From positions 86,001 through 150,000 of the forward strand of contig NW_025402996.1 of NCBI RefSeq assembly GCF_020080835.1: DNA of 64,000 nucleotides, written 5' to 3'. The notes beneath the pieces are model-generated. The model did no database searches, was not told where the DNA came from, and worked only from the letters and a program-made list of their open reading frames with translations. Source of the stretch: Cotesia glomerata. Its lineage: Eukaryota; Arthropoda; Insecta; Hymenoptera; Braconidae. A program made the translations under genes and the position numbers. This document shows, piece by piece, positions 24,601-38,790 of this stretch. The stretch's first letter is position 1. Each line of letters begins with the position of its first letter.

Positions 24601-27600
24601 GTTGAGGGTTGTCACGTTAACTTTATCCCCTTTTTATTTATTCTAATTTGAATATAAATAAATACAAATATTTATATGTATACATATGTGTAAGTAAGTG
24701 AAATCAAGTGAGGAAAATCACTGACTTGTGTCAATGACCTGGATCATTTTCTCTCTCATCTTTGTTAAATAAATAAACATTTTGAACTTTGCCAATTCAA
24801 ATAATCTAATATATATTTTATTTTATTATTTATTATTGTTATTGCTATTTATTTATATTTTTTAATTTTTTAACTGCGCAATATCTGAATTTTTGTATCA
24901 AGTAATTTATTTTATTCGTTGACAATTAATAAAATCTTACCCCGATCGTCGATATATTTAGGGTAATGGTGATATCATTTCCCAGCGGGATAGTTAAGTT
25001 ATTCTTTTATTCGTGCTGATATTAATAAAGACAGAAAATAGTATTAATAGAATAATAATACTGATAGCGATAACGCTGTCATTTAGTCTTTATTCTCGGC
25101 ATCCTTCATGTCAAATCAGTCACCTGAAACACTTGGTTCAAGTGACTCTTTGATATCGCGATCAATAAACATCATTACTATTGCATTGTAGATACTTTAT
25201 AAGACAAATAATACATAACAGATGCTATTTTTGAATTATTTCAAGGGTAAATTACATTATCTTGAGTTTTAATATTATCAAAAAAATAATTTTATGTAAA
25301 AATATACCTTAATGAAATTTTTACGCGTTAATTGCTAATCAGACTATTCACTTGTGTACACAATGTTCATTGGTTTTTATCAATCGATTTATTGACATTC
25401 AATAATTTGAGTTTTTATTCAAATAGTTCACGCCGTACTTTAAAACTGATTAATTATCTATTTTAGTTTTTATTCTATTATTATTACTATTAATAATTTT
25501 CACTGATAATTATTACGCATTGATGTGACTACACCAGCTATTTAACGATGAATATTCTCGAAAACTTTCTTCGGTGCAATCGTGAAATCTTGCTACTGAT
25601 GTTTCGATTCCCCACGCCTTATTTATACATTACACCAGTGAACCAGATCAGGATCGTTCATATTCAATTAGAAAATCAGCTCAAGAAAATAAAGTCAAAT
25701 TATTTATTACAAAAAACGTATTAATCATTAAAATAATTTAATAATTTTTTAAAACAACAATTAAACTGCTAGAATAAAACGTAAGTTTTAAAAAAATTAA
25801 TTTATACGCTTCTCTGAATTTATTAATGAATTTCGATAAATATATTTTTTTTTTTTTCATTATTATTATTCAAAGATACGTTGTTTTGATATTTAATTCT
25901 TCGTCATTTTTAATTTTTATACAATCTGATAAAATCAATGAAAGAAAGTTTATATTTTATAGACACTATAATAGAAAAATTTATTTAATAAAAATTTCCT
26001 TTTTTAAATTTAATCACTATATTTTTTAAAAATAAATAAAAACCCGTTTTCTTCCTTAATGAAGTGATTGATATTAAAATTTCTAATTAAATAATTTCTC
26101 TGTCAATATATTTATAATTATAATAATTTATTAATTAACTAATATAATACTTTCTATAACAAAGAGTGTCATTTTTTTTTTTCTTTGAATAATACCTTTT
26201 TAAGATGGAAAATCAAATTATTTTAGCTAACCATTCAATTGTTTTATAATCAATACTACACAGTCACGTGTAAATATATTAATAGTTCAGTTTCTTGGAA
26301 TGGCCCTTGTGAGTCAGTTTTAAATTGTAATGACAACATTGTATAACATGTCTATGATATAGATAGATAGAGCATTCTATTCTAACCAGCTGCTTTATCA
26401 GGTGACCCCTTCTGATTTATCTGTCAAGTGCTCATAACCTTTCAAGAAAATTCGCCAATCATTTTTAAAAGTTTTTTATAAAAAAAATAAAAAAGTTCTG
26501 ATGTTTGTCCCAACTTAAGTTCTTTTTTTTACATACAATATATTATGATTCATTTATATTCTATAATGAAGTAAATATTTATTTGCAGATAATTTTGATA
26601 CGAATATCTTATATTTCGATTAAAAAATAGTAAATTATGAATAATTAAAAACTTATATGACTGATAAAAAAATAATAATATAATAACATACTTAGATAAT
26701 CACTTGTAACGATACTGACTACGGCTAATGCAATTATTAAAAGAATAACTTTGTATCGTTGTAGCGCAAAATAGTTATTATAACTAGTACTATTATTGTA
26801 AAATAACATTTTTAAATACATTTTTTATTTCGAGTAAGATTGTATACTTATAAATGAAAACTACAAAAAGAAAAAACAGTTAAAATAAATTTACAACTAT
26901 AATAGAGGTTTATTATTTAAGATTTTTTGTACATACATGATAAAATTGATCGAATAACTTCTATTGAAAATTCCTTTGAATTTTAATAAGCTTGCATAAG
27001 TCTAGCGAGACTTATCGGTTTATTTTCAATACAATTAATCAGTAAATAAAACAGTATTATCTGAAGATATTTTTTAATTATAAAATGTGTAGTATTTACG
27101 TAAAATTATCAGCAAATCAATATTAAATTAAATTTAATCTTCAATTGACAATCAAATACAAGCTTAACTACTCTTCTTACTTCGTCAGAAATATGTTATA
27201 ATTCAAATATCCCTTTTTTTTGTTTAGGTTTTTCAAAATTATAAGCTAAAATATTTTGAAGAAAAATTTGTAGCATAATTTCAAAATCACAGAATATTTT
27301 GGAAAAAAGAATGAAAAGAAAGAATCAATCTTTGACGTATGAATTTACATGTTTGCGAATAAAATATCTAGTTAACTGAAACTGGGATTCGAACTCAGTT
27401 CTTTCGATTACGTGCCAAAGATTTGCGACTTTCTATTAATTAAGATCATACGAAACAATAATTACGTTCACTCAAACTGAGAATTAAAAGTTAAAAAAAA
27501 TTTTTTTTTGTGTTTCTATAATTATATATTAAACAGTAAAATAGAATTTTCAATCGATAAAAATTCTTCACCGCTCAGCACTTTTAATATATGTTATTAT

Positions 27601-28376
27601 TAAGTCGCGATATAAATAATATAAATGAAACGCACTAACCACATGTGTATAGTTGAAAATTATCTGTCATATTTCTCTTTCGGGTAGTAGATGAATTTTC
27701 GAAATGTTGACCTTATTACAGAGAAATACAAAATGATAGAAACAATGTCAATTCAAGTTTTTTTTTTTTTAATTAAGCTCATAAGCGATTCAACAATTAT
27801 TATCTTTTCCACCTTACCAATAAATTATTTATGTATAATAGCATATTGAAAGTTTTTTTCTTAAGTTTTTATTAACGGTATAAAATATACCAGCAGCTTG
27901 AAGGATAGCGCGGCAATAGGTTCCGTGGAAAATAAATTTTATCGAAAATTCTGGATAGTAAATTACGATATTATATCAATTAAAATCATTGAAGAATTGA
28001 ATATGAATGCTGAATGACTCGACAGTAAGAATAAACAACAAAAAACAAAATTAATGTGTTGATAAAATACTTATTATATTAACTAATGTAACTACGTCCA
28101 TCTAATAATTACATTTAATTGCAACAAATAACAATTAGTATTATTATTATTATCAGAAGTGTTATCAACTTATTAATATTATTTTCTATTAACTTCATTA
28201 CTATAATAGATTGATAAATTAATATTTATTTATTTACCGTGATGATAGTAATCCGTAAATGGATTCCCACGACATTTTAACAAAATCATGCCTTGTTTAT
28301 TATTATTATAACTACAGTGTCCAAAATATCCAGTAACCTTAGCAGGTTCTCTTTTCTTCTCAAAATCCGGTGCCAT
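18638..28376 (-). CDS. NFAT: NFAT family transcription factor, NFAT5-like (Rel homology)
   Basis: Nuclear DNA-binding factor. Exons in transcript order: 28376-28238 (ATG, MAPDFEKKREPAKVTG), 23565-23249, 22823-22472, 22404-21886, 21567-21115, 20943-18638 (TAG). Together 1361 residues with matching phases. The N-terminal region is Ser/Gln-rich with an NLS-like KRRK in exon 3. The Rel-homology DNA-recognition loop is RARYQTEGSRGAVKDRTGNG in exon 4, followed by FYQACRVSGKNSTPC and DCVGILKERNVDVE. The IPT/dimerisation part in exon 5 has GGLELFILGKNLLKDTRILF. The 2.3-kb last exon is a long low-complexity activation region with many VQQ/AQQ repeats. Sequence and architecture fit NFAT5 and fly NFAT better than calcineurin-dependent NFATc. 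Alternative 5' ends are annotated separately. Confidence 0.93.
21629..21867. mobile_element. MITE, second copy of the 2993-3476 family
   Basis: 239 bp, with TIRs TCGACGTTCTAATTAGC and GCTAATTAGACCATCGA. It matches the Pfk-intron copy throughout and lacks the nested element. It lies in an NFAT intron, only about 18 bp from the donor of the Rel-homology exon. Confidence 0.88.
24941..25627 (-). promoter_or_regulatory. NFAT: internal NFAT promoter and candidate non-coding first exon
   Basis: On the minus strand TATAAATA (25627-25620) lies exactly 30 bp upstream of the A of a TCAGT initiator (+1 at 25597), textbook core-promoter spacing. A candidate exon would run from 25597 to 24941, ending at GATCGGG|GTAAGAT. 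It has no ATG in the frame of the next NFAT exon. A transcript from here would probably begin translation at MDIKLE in the exon at 22823-22472, removing the first 168 residues and giving about 1193. No transcript support is available. Confidence 0.5.
27384..27470 (-). other. decayed tRNA-like sequence
   Basis: The minus strand reads AACTGAGTTCGAATCCCAGT, a T-arm with the TTCGAAT loop and a near-complete stem. The sequence upstream is only loosely tRNA-like and no sound acceptor stem is seen. Probably a tRNA-derived SINE piece or tRNA relic rather than a working gene. Confidence 0.3.
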
Positions 28377-31300
28377 TCAAATAATTACTCACTTATTACG
28401 CTCACTCTTTTTTATAAATATTTACTTTATTCACGTCTCTGTATATTTATTCAATCACACACTCAGTCTTTGCTCAAATAATTATTAAAATAATAATAAC
28501 AATATTTTTACAAAATATAAAATAAATAATAGAGGAAAACTAAATAATAAAAAACGTTTTAAAAATTTTTATACTACAACAATAGTAAAATTATTTAAAT
28601 CAATTTAATATAAATAGTCGTTTCGAGATCGCAGACGAGTTCTCCGGCGTTTCAAAAAGGTCCACTGAGCACTGTCTTTTACAAAAAAAACATGAGAGCC
28701 TCGTGTTTTCGCCATCACAACAGTAAGTCCATCCTATATGTCCTTAAACTCAAGGCGACTAATATTTATCAACAGATTTTATTTTTTAGTTTTTATTTTA
28801 TATGGTCAATTTATTGCCACGTTAAAGTATTCACCCGGCGATGAAGAAGATAACAAAAAAAATATATATATATATATCTAGTACCGAAGGTATAGTTGCT
28901 CAGATGATCACAAAAGCAAGTTGTGAAGCATACTGGTGTAACTAGTGTGGTTAAATTCATGAAGAAGTCAGTCGAGTACAGAGAATAGCGAGTAAATAAT
29001 TCCCCACTCTTTTGATGATAATCGACGTCTGCTCACATCGTACTTGCCTCTCCTCGTTCTTTCAATACTTATGAAAAGTACTTGGTATATTTATTATTAT
29101 ACATATATGTATATATACTTAATACTTCTTGTCTTTTCTTTACTTGTGTCTTTATTACTTGTTTTATTGTATTGTATTCAATTTAATATCTCACATCGTG
29201 TTAAACTCTTTGTCCTTCTTCACTTTTTTTTTCAATATAAATATATAAATATAAATATATCTATGTATACATATGTAATGTGTATAGCTCCTATGCTTGT
29301 CGTTTAATTACCTTGGCTTCTGCTCTCAGATATTGATACAACTTGCCTGCAGATGAATTGAAAACGATAATTTTCTTTTATTAACATACAACTCGACAGA
29401 CATAATATAATAAATTCAAATTAAACACCTTATTGTATGATACAAATGAGATTTTTCTTATTATTTTGCTATCATTTTATCGGCGATAAAAGTACAATGA
29501 ACTTTATATTAATTATTATATTATTATATTTACATTTTTAATTACTGTATATATTATTTTATTAAATTAATAACAATATATATATTATCACTTTTTATTG
29601 TCACTTTAATGTCAGGCGTTAGGACTTTTTCTTACTTTTGTCAAAAAGAAACTAATGATTTCTTAATTTAAAGAAAGATAATTAAAAGTTTAAACATGAG
29701 TAAAAAGATAGTTTTTATGATAATAAACGATAAAAATTGTTTCTGATGATAAAAAAACAAACGTGGAAACAGTGTAAGGGAACGTGACATAAACGATTAA
29801 TGTGAGTAATCTTTAAACAATATCTAATCTATTTATTTATTCCTAGGGATTATTTTTGCTGTAATCGCATAGTAGCTCCAACTCAAACAGTAAAATGAAT
29901 TACAGTTGAGCATATACCTACGTAGTAATTTAAATTTTAGAGTTTATTTTTATTGTTATTGCTTATATATCCATAAACTGGATAAATATTTTTAACACAT
30001 TTATTTTATCCACAATATTAAATCTATTATATAAAGGTAAATTTATATTTATGTAATTGTTAATTTTATCAATTATATTTTAACATATATTGTCATAGGG
30101 ATTAAAATTGATCTCGTAATCATCGAATCATCATGTGATATTACACATACTTTGACTTGATTATTAAATTACGTCAATGTTACAATTATTTAAAATTTAT
30201 ATTTTTTTACTATCGATAATTACTATATTAATATTATATATTATAGTATTGTGGAATTAATTTTATATTGAAGGCAGTATCTATATTTATAAATAAAATA
30301 ACAATAAACCGTATTATTGAGTAGTTTTATCAGCAAATAATAGTGTATATTAACAGTAGACTCGCCTTTTCTCCTTTGGTAATAATTAATTCATCGATAA
30401 CACAAGAAAATTACACTCAAGTAAAGTTAAAAAGATTATTTACAAACGGAATATTCCTTCTATTTTAATGTCTACACCATTTCAACCTAGAAAGAAAATA
30501 ATCGCTGGGCTATATTCCGAGTACGAGTGCAGGTAAGTACATTTAGCGCGTGCATTATATATTTATTGGAGGATTTTTAAATTTTAAATGCCATAAATCT
30601 TCAATCAAAATTTTATCAATGAAGAGTATCAATAATTGATTTAAAATATACTAAAGAAAAAATATATGAATACATAAATTAATTGTTATTGTTACTGAAA
30701 GATACTTTGAGAAACTTGAAGTAATGGTGAACTTATCGACCCCAACCGACGACTATGTGATATTATAATCGACCAAGTTTTGTGCCGGATATGCCTTTGA
30801 ATTACGTGACTGATTTCTTCTTTGTACTGACAATTCATTATTGTTTTTATTTATCATCTTGTTCGTTTTCTTAATTTTTGTTTTATCTTCTTCATTTTAG
30901 TTTTCTTTCTCTTGAATTCCAATTTGCCAACATGAAAAACAATCATTTGTTCTTTCATTAGCTGTTGTTCCATTACAACGATTTAAAACTTTTGCAATTT
31001 GTCCAACATATAATTTCACTGAATTTTTGTTTTTTAAAAATGATTTTTTGTGAAAAGTTTCAGCCTTAGTTTCTTCACAGAAGTTGATAATTTTTTTATA
31101 ATAAAAATCTTCAAACAATAATATTACACTATAACGAACAAAGGTTGACAAAAATCATTTGTTAATAACTGTTAAAGTAAATAGTCACTTTATAAATTAA
31201 TTACACTATTTATCTTTTTAAGTGTTAATTATAAAATTTTATTTGTACTAAATAAATATGTCTTGCATTTGTAGTTTACATTAAAAGAAAAAGATGAAAT

Positions 31301-33769
31301 GATACCAAATATTGAGCCAACATGAATCAAAATTAAATTTTAAATGATCTAGACTAATTCAATATTAATTAATATTATTAATATTAATTCAATATTATAT
31401 TCTCATTATTTTTTTTATCTTTGTATTAATAATATTATTTACCTTGAAAATGCTTTAAATATCTTTACTAATTTTTTTTTTGTTTTATTTCTTTTTTCTT
31501 TTGTTACATACAAATGTAGATTTAGAATGGCACAATAATTATAAAATTTTATGGATATTCTCTCATTGTCATTTGGCCTTGGCTTTGGCATAATTGTAAA
31601 TAAACTGAACTAAACTAAAACTAATAAAACAGTTAACTTGATTAAAGCTAAAAAATCTTGAACCAACAACTTCATTTTTATTTAAGACTCAGATCACATT
31701 GTGACAAGACGAATAATTCAAGTAAAATGTACTTAAACTAAAAACAATGTCTTATTCTAACAATTTTTTGGATCAATTCAAAACAATAAAATTCTTTAAA
31801 ATTATTTTCTTGGTTTAAGATTTTCTATTCATTAATCAAATTAATTTTTTTATTAGTGTAGAGTCCTTTATACTACGGTCTAGATAAACAATATTATATC
31901 AAGGACACAAATTAAAATGATTTTCTGATAAGTGCAAAATTTATATAATTCTAGAACAACTAGATTAACCACAGCGTAAAACTACAAGTAAAACAAATAT
32001 TTGTATAAATTTCATTGATTGATATAAATTCAATTTGTTACACTCAAATCCACGTCATTTTAAATAATGTTTGTTTTACATCATTACATTACTAAATATT
32101 TTTAATACTAGCAATATTCATAATAGCAGTTGAGACTCTTATTCAATTCTTCAGTGGGATCCATACTATTTATTTATTCTTCAAATATTTTGAAAATATT
32201 TAATAGGAGTGATGATTAATTTCCAATTTTTCATTCAAGAAAATGTAAATTTTTAATAGAATTCTTCAAAACATTTACATTTCTATTTGTATAAGTTAAC
32301 GGCAAAAAATTAGTTCACTAGCGTGAGCAAAGTTTAATAATTAATCATACACCATCAGTAAATAGACAGTGAGAATAAGCGAATTTTAATGATCAACAGC
32401 CAACAATTTTTTATTTTATTATCAGAGATAAATATACTTGACAATTGTATTGGACTATTTTTTTATAAAGACAAAGAGTTTCATAATTTAATTTCATGTC
32501 AAGTAATTAACGTTATCACACAACAATTATTAAAATTATAAATATATAATATTAGCATTTATTTGCGAAGAAAAGCAAATAAAATTTTAGCGAATATAAA
32601 ATTAAAAATATACAATAAATTTATCTGAGATTTACACGAATATCATTAGAAAATCGCATGGTATGAGATCAATTAGCGTGCAGGTAACTCAGCATAATTT
32701 CTACAGTCAATAATGACGTCAATGCGAACGAATCGACTCGCGATGCGTCGCGACAACACCAGACGACCATGAAAATCCGATGATTCTTTCAAATAAATTT
32801 ATTTATTTATTTGTATTTTAATTTTTGGATAAACCGTATTTCTGTTAAATAAAATAAAGTATCATATACGATCGACCTATTTAAAGTTTTCATTAATTTA
32901 TCAAGTTTTCTTTATATATTACGAATCAATTTGTTATTAGTACTGCCAAAATTAAATATTTATAAATGCAAAGTGTATAAATATAAAAAAATGATATTTA
33001 TATTATAGTTTTAGCCTTACCCTGCGATCGATAGCCACGCCTGACCACAAAAGAGAAACTAATTGCAGAAAACCAACTTTGGATTTCCCCGTTTACATAC
33101 TAACATTACTTTTGTACGTATGTATTTTAATTAATACATAGGCTTTATTGTAAAAGAATTATTTAATTCATTTTTTTAATATCTATAACATTCTCACACT
33201 TGCATACAAAAACATATGATTCAGGATTAACATTGCAAATAATATTTCTAGTGAATTAAAATAAGACAAGACAAGTTTTTTTTATTCAAAACTACGTGTT
33301 TGAGTTTCTTTGGCATTTCAAGATCATAAAAATTTAGGACGAAGGTTTTTGAGTAATTTACCTTGTAAAAAAAACTGTTAGAATAAAACATAAAAATATT
33401 AAATGATAAATTTAACTTGCGTTTTTGACGTTTAATTTTTTTACAAAAAACTATAGATGCAAGGTTACATATTTATGTATGGATGTCTATGCATATATTT
33501 TGAACGGATTTGTTAGTATTAATGCCAACCTGGATCTCAGTCTCCGTTTTGTTTTTTTTTTTTTGGTTGAATCGAAAATCATTTGCAACTCTCGTGAAGC
33601 GTAACCGGTTCGCCAATGACGTCAAGGAAACAAGAAGAAAAGAGAATAAGAACAGTTTCTGTACAGCATTTGTTAATTGCATAGTAGCTCGATATGTCTG
33701 CTTTAAATAAGTAAGTAATTGAGTAAACATTTTTCATGTTTTTTAAGTTATTGAGAATCCGCTCACTTA
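28377..33769. other. long AT-rich interval upstream of the proximal NFAT start
   Basis: Probably the NFAT proximal promoter and, if the exon at 50078-50150 is used, part of a long first intron. No convincing coding exon seen. A moderately GC-richer patch at about 28620-28760 and another at 32680-32770 (several CG words) could be regulatory. The rest is AT-rich with short simple repeats. Confidence 0.45.
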
Positions 33770-35179
33770 AGGGGGGAGCCTGCTTCAGAAGCTTTAAAAA
33801 ATCGATTTTTTCGAGGATTTTTTTGGGAAAAGTGAGAAATTCAACAATTTTTCGCAAATTAAAAAAAAAAAATTCACTTTAAATTGTTTAAAAAGTGGGT
33901 TAATCATAACTTTCTTAAGTGCCGATCCCATCTTTTTCTCGCGTCGCACTCACGGCGAGAAACGGTACTATCCTTGTTGCACTCGTGATGATAAAGCTAA
34001 TTGCAGTTTTATGTTTTTCTCTTAAACAAATGAGAATTTCGAAAAAAAAGCTCAGCTATAAAATAGATAATTAAAAAATCTATTACGTAGCTGAACGTTT
34101 TTTTCAAAAATCTTCTTTGTTTAGACGAGAAATCAAAAGCTGCAATCATAGGGACCGGCTCTTAAGGTTTTTTAGGTTCAACTAGAAGAGAATTTAATCC
34201 CGAATACAATTAATTTTGTCTCGTTTCGATAGGACGTTTAGTTTTTTCTCTATCTTTCCCGCCAATTAGGAAAAATCGTAAAAATGAAAAACCGAGAAAT
34301 CGCGCGTCAAAGTTTTCGTATATAAAAAATCGTAATTGAACTTACCGCAATAATATGCTAATCAGCGATTCCTGGTCCATAGAGTTGCCCTTCAGACTTT
34401 CCCTTTGGATACGTACAATATAGTCCCTCGGCTGAAGAGAGGAGCCCGTATGCACTTTTAGGTTCCCGGGTTCTGATAACGAATATTTACGCATTTTTTG
34501 CCGAGGATTACGAAAAACTAGGTTATTTTGCCCGCCGATGCTAAGTTTAATTGTTAATAACAATTTAATTGTTTAAACCGCTATAACTCAAGAACAGCTG
34601 ATTCGACGGGGAAGTTTATTTGAAAAAAAAATGTTTAAAATTAAAAAACCAACAAAAAATGTCCTTATCATTTTTTTGATAAAATGAATATTTTTGAAGA
34701 TATCGCGAAAAACGACATATAGCGGTCAGACCTCTCTGTCGCGCGCACGCGCACCACGGACTCTATCGACGGAAGACAGGCAGAAAAAAATACACAGACG
34801 AAAAAAAAATTCAATTCTCGGTGACCACTCGAGGTTACGAAAAAAAACTCATAGAAATCATAGAGTATAGTCTACCGAAGATCTTGAGACCCATAATTGA
34901 TCGATCAACCCCATGGACAACGAGTAACAGCCCCATCAGATGCGAATTTTGTCTTATTTGACTAAAATTTGACTTCAAAAAATTCAATTCTCGGTGTCAG
35001 CTCAAGATTAAAAAAAAAAAAAAAAAGAAAAACAATTTTAATTTCATACAAAATCAAAAATGATAGGCAACTGATCAAAAAGCTTAAATAGCAGAACCAT
35101 TTTCATCGATGTTCAGTTATTGAAAAAAATCGAACTGAATGTCTTCTATTTTACTTTTAATTACAAGTAAATAATTTTG

Positions 35180-35181
<2 letters not shown>

Positions 35182-35215
<34 letters not shown>
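35182..35215. repeat. (AT)n microsatellite
   Basis: About 33 bp of alternating AT just inside the left arm of the transposon, next to the 3' end of its broken gene. Confidence 0.95.
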
Positions 35216-35219
<4 letters not shown>

Positions 35220-35245
35220 GTATAGAAGGAATTATTTAATTTTTT

Positions 35246-38200
35246 TCAATTTTCGAAGTCGTTTTTGAACGTTTTTAAATCTTTAAACTTTATTTTCTTG
35301 CATATGTCAGTGACGTGCAAAATAAAACAAGTTGTGTCGTCTTCTTCGTTCGACACATTATTTCGCATGGCATTTTTTTTTTCAAGTTCCTCAATCAATT
35401 GATAATTTACAGCAGTGTTCATAAATCCACTATCATTAAACAGCATATTTTTCATTGACAACTGATAAGAAAATAATACCTCTCGAGGAAATTGTCGCTC
35501 CACCGCAAGATTATAAATTTATTGTGATTCTTTGGAATCATCTATCACTGGTTTTAATTGCTTCTTTTAAGTCCATGGTTTTCAACTTAATTTTCTTAAT
35601 AGTTGATGATAACTCTTCACACTGAAGTAAAACCCTTTGAGAATAAAAATTGTTGAAACGATCACAACCTATGTCCCATATTTTCGTCAGATCATCACAA
35701 ACTGCTTGGGACGATTTTTCTTGCGTAACTATATTTCTTATGCCGTTATCTTCTTTAATTATAAAAGGATTCGTGCATTTCGCTATAAAGTCCACTATTT
35801 TTTGAACCATTAATTCCGATTTGGCTGTATGAGCTGGCGAAAACTCATGATGGTATAATTCGTTATTGTCCTCATCAACGAACGTTAGCTTCCGAAAAAA
35901 ATTTTTTGTCAAGTTCTTCATGGTAAACTAAATCCCATGTAGTTACATAATCTTTTTGTGCAGTTGAACCGATTATTCCACCAGAATCTTTACTCGAACG
36001 ATTTATTGAACACTCCAATCCTTGATCTACAGCAATAGACGTGAATGAAGTGTTTGATTTCTTAATTGTAAAATGTCCAGCTTTTAAATATTCATACAAA
36101 TCGGAGTTGGAATTTGTAAGATTCACAATGTCTGCGATGTACACTGCCGACCAATGAGAATAGTTCGTCCTATCCATCGCGTGAAATAAAGGTTGTAACT
36201 TTACTACCGTATCTACATGCAAATCCCAATCTCCGGTTCGATCTGCTTTGATCAAGTTTTTCACCAAGTCAATCATTACAACTACATTGTTCCAATATAG
36301 AAATGATGGTGACTTGGCACAATTTTCGAGAATGAATTTCTCGAAATCTTCTTGAAACTTACTATTTTTTTTTATAAGATTTCGTAGCGTGCTCGGGCTT
36401 CTTCGTGACTTCCTTCAATTAAGAATTTTTTTAATACATCGAAATCATCAAAGTCTGAAGTGTATTCATCGATAGATATGGTTTTCAAAAATTCCTCTAT
36501 CTGTAGACGCTGCAGAGCTTCTGAAACGAGAGTAAAACCTTTAAACGATCGAGAATAGTTTGTACCATTTAGAACTTGATCAATAACACCGGGTCCAAAT
36601 GTTTCAGTATTCAATAAAATGTTTTCGATCCCGCTTCCTTTCAGATATTTTTCGATGCACGTCAATGCAACCTTGGCCATGTGAAACGAGACTAACATGA
36701 CGAAAATATTTTCAAATTCTTCGGGTCGCTCGAATTTAATGTGCCATGCTATCCTGTGTACGCCTTCATCACAAAAAACAGGGAGATCGTTTTGATCGAG
36801 TTGTGATAGAATATTAACAAAATTATGAAGGGATGTATAGACGGTGGAATATTCAGTTACTGAAAAAGGTAATACAGGTAGATAACCAGTTATTTGTGTC
36901 GGTTGTGCATCAAGAATCAATAAGCTATTAAACGCCGCCCAAGAAAGAATGCATTGATTATCTTTTCTAGTCAGTACGGAGATCGAAGTTGACGGCAATG
37001 AGAGTGAATTTTGTTCAATCTCTCTGATCATCGAAATATCCATTCTACTAATGATCCAAAGCAGATCATTAGAAGTACTACTATATACTGATGGTTCGAT
37101 TCTTGCGATCTCCTGCATTTTAAATCTGGTGACACGATAACTTTTTCAGGCTTATTGAAATCTCTTAACTTTTGAAATTCCAGCATCTACTCAAGCGTCC
37201 TATTTTTTTTCACAACATCCGTTTCCTGAATTTTCGGTTTCAAGTTAATATTGTTAGAGTAATTTTGAAATAATACAGAAACGGTATCATGTGAGCTATT
37301 CAAACCGGACAATGTGTTTTCATTATAATCTAAATTATCGAATGCAGCTACTGTAAATTCTTTTCGATCGAAATTTGATGGAAATGGTACATTTCCATTG
37401 CTTTGTTGGATCGTATAAGCTGCCAAACGTAAACGAGTCCGTCGAATATCATCATATGACATAGACATGCCCACTCTATTTAAGCTTGTTATCAGTGATC
37501 CGCTTTTACAAATAGAGTGAACACTAAACCCAATTAACATGTGTAGTGGTGTTCTTTTGCGGCCACAATGTAGTATGAAGTACATCATTTGATACAAACT
37601 TTGTATTTTAAGCGTTAATTGAGAACTTTGTAAATCATCTGATTCCTCATCTTGTGGTGTTATCACGTCTGCAAGCTTTTGTTTTTTAATTTTTTCTGGT
37701 GAATGTTTGAACAATACAGAAAAAAACTTCAAAACGTCATTCTTTATTTCCATTCGGTTCCAAGATTCCTGTATGTCCGGTTTGTTACAAAATCTGTCAT
37801 TTAAATCAAAATCTTTCTTTAATAACGACTCTCTTATCTGCTGAACACTATCTTTGATGACATCAACTGAAGCCAGTTTCCTAATGAGCTCTTCACGTGT
37901 TAATGAACTGTTAAAAAATAGAGCAGATTCGTTTGATCGGTGATTAGAAGCAAAATCTATGGATTCATGATAAAATTTTTCCATAAACGATTTGACGTCA
38001 TGATTCTGTACCTGAGTTTCTGAACTTAATATTTTATTTACTTCTTTCGTTACAAAACTTATTTGAAAAATTTTTCCGTCATTTAATTTTGGTTTTATGG
38101 ATTCAATTACTTTTTTATTGTTGTTCTTCTTAGTTCTATAATTTCGTTTTGTTTTTTAATTAAAATATTATATTCTTTAGTAGAAGGAGTCAGAATATTT

Positions 38201-38560
38201 TCATCGTTTGAAAAATTTTCATGGACATCATCAGAAGTCGAAGTTTCACCGGCATCTAACGAAGTTGATGAAAATAATTCGCTACTATCGTCCGGGTCAA
38301 CGTCTAAAAAATTATTTAGACTATTTTCATCAGTATTACTATCAGGTTTGCTACTTTTATCGTATTTTTTTCAAATTGCCGCATGTAATTTTTATGATAA
38401 TAAACATTTTTAGTTAACAATTCTTCAGGCGTCGTGATAGAACAAAGTAATTCATATCGAACTTCAGTACTTTTTTGAAATACATCAAAAAATTTCCGAG
38501 CTCTCTGAATACTACACAATTTGGATTTTTGTGAATCTTTTTTTATAGTTTTTGTTCATA
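35246..38560 (-). pseudogene. transposase-like gene of an uncharacterised family, frame-broken
   Basis: Consecutive minus-strand frames read as one protein with breaks: about 38542-38360, 38360-38125, 38125-37187, 37118-36372, 36360-35890, 35921-35538, 35503-35246. Breaks are mostly single-base shifts in A-runs (near 38360, 38125, 36370, 35895), a TAG at about 37185 and a shift near 37120. Motifs in order: a His/Tyr-rich N-terminal segment with YYHKNYMRQFEK, an acidic linker, LLILDAQPTQITGYLPVLPF, FCDEGVHRIAWHI, SFHMAKVAL, LNGTNYSRSFKG, ADRTGDWDLHV, MDRTNYSHW, GGIIGSTAQKDY. From memory this motif order matches large uncharacterised proteins common in cnidarians, fish and arthropods. A transposase role is inferred from position between the arms. 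Confidence 0.7.
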
Positions 38561-38790
38561 GACAGACAAAAAATGCACTTATTTATTGAAAAATTCACTA
38601 TCACTATATTTACAGCTATATCAATATGTACATGTTTACACGATCACAATTGTTAATTACAAACTTTTATACAAAATATAAAAACAACTATATTAAAATA
38701 TATTACTATAAAACAATCTTTACATTTAGAAACACACTAAATATACTAAAGGGTTAAAAATAGCAAAGAATTAACTGAGTGAACTCAAAA

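Noticed and set aside
30897..31151. 84-codon minus-strand open frame
   Set aside because: No recognised similarity, splice signals or promoter; length is plausible by chance. Could be an old repeat fragment.
33473..33857. Overlapping open frames on both strands upstream of the transposon arm
   Set aside because: Low-complexity composition, mutually overlapping, no similarity recognised.
34342..34563. Open frame in the left transposon arm
   Set aside because: It lies largely in the inverted arm; the right arm has the same sequence without a conserved frame.
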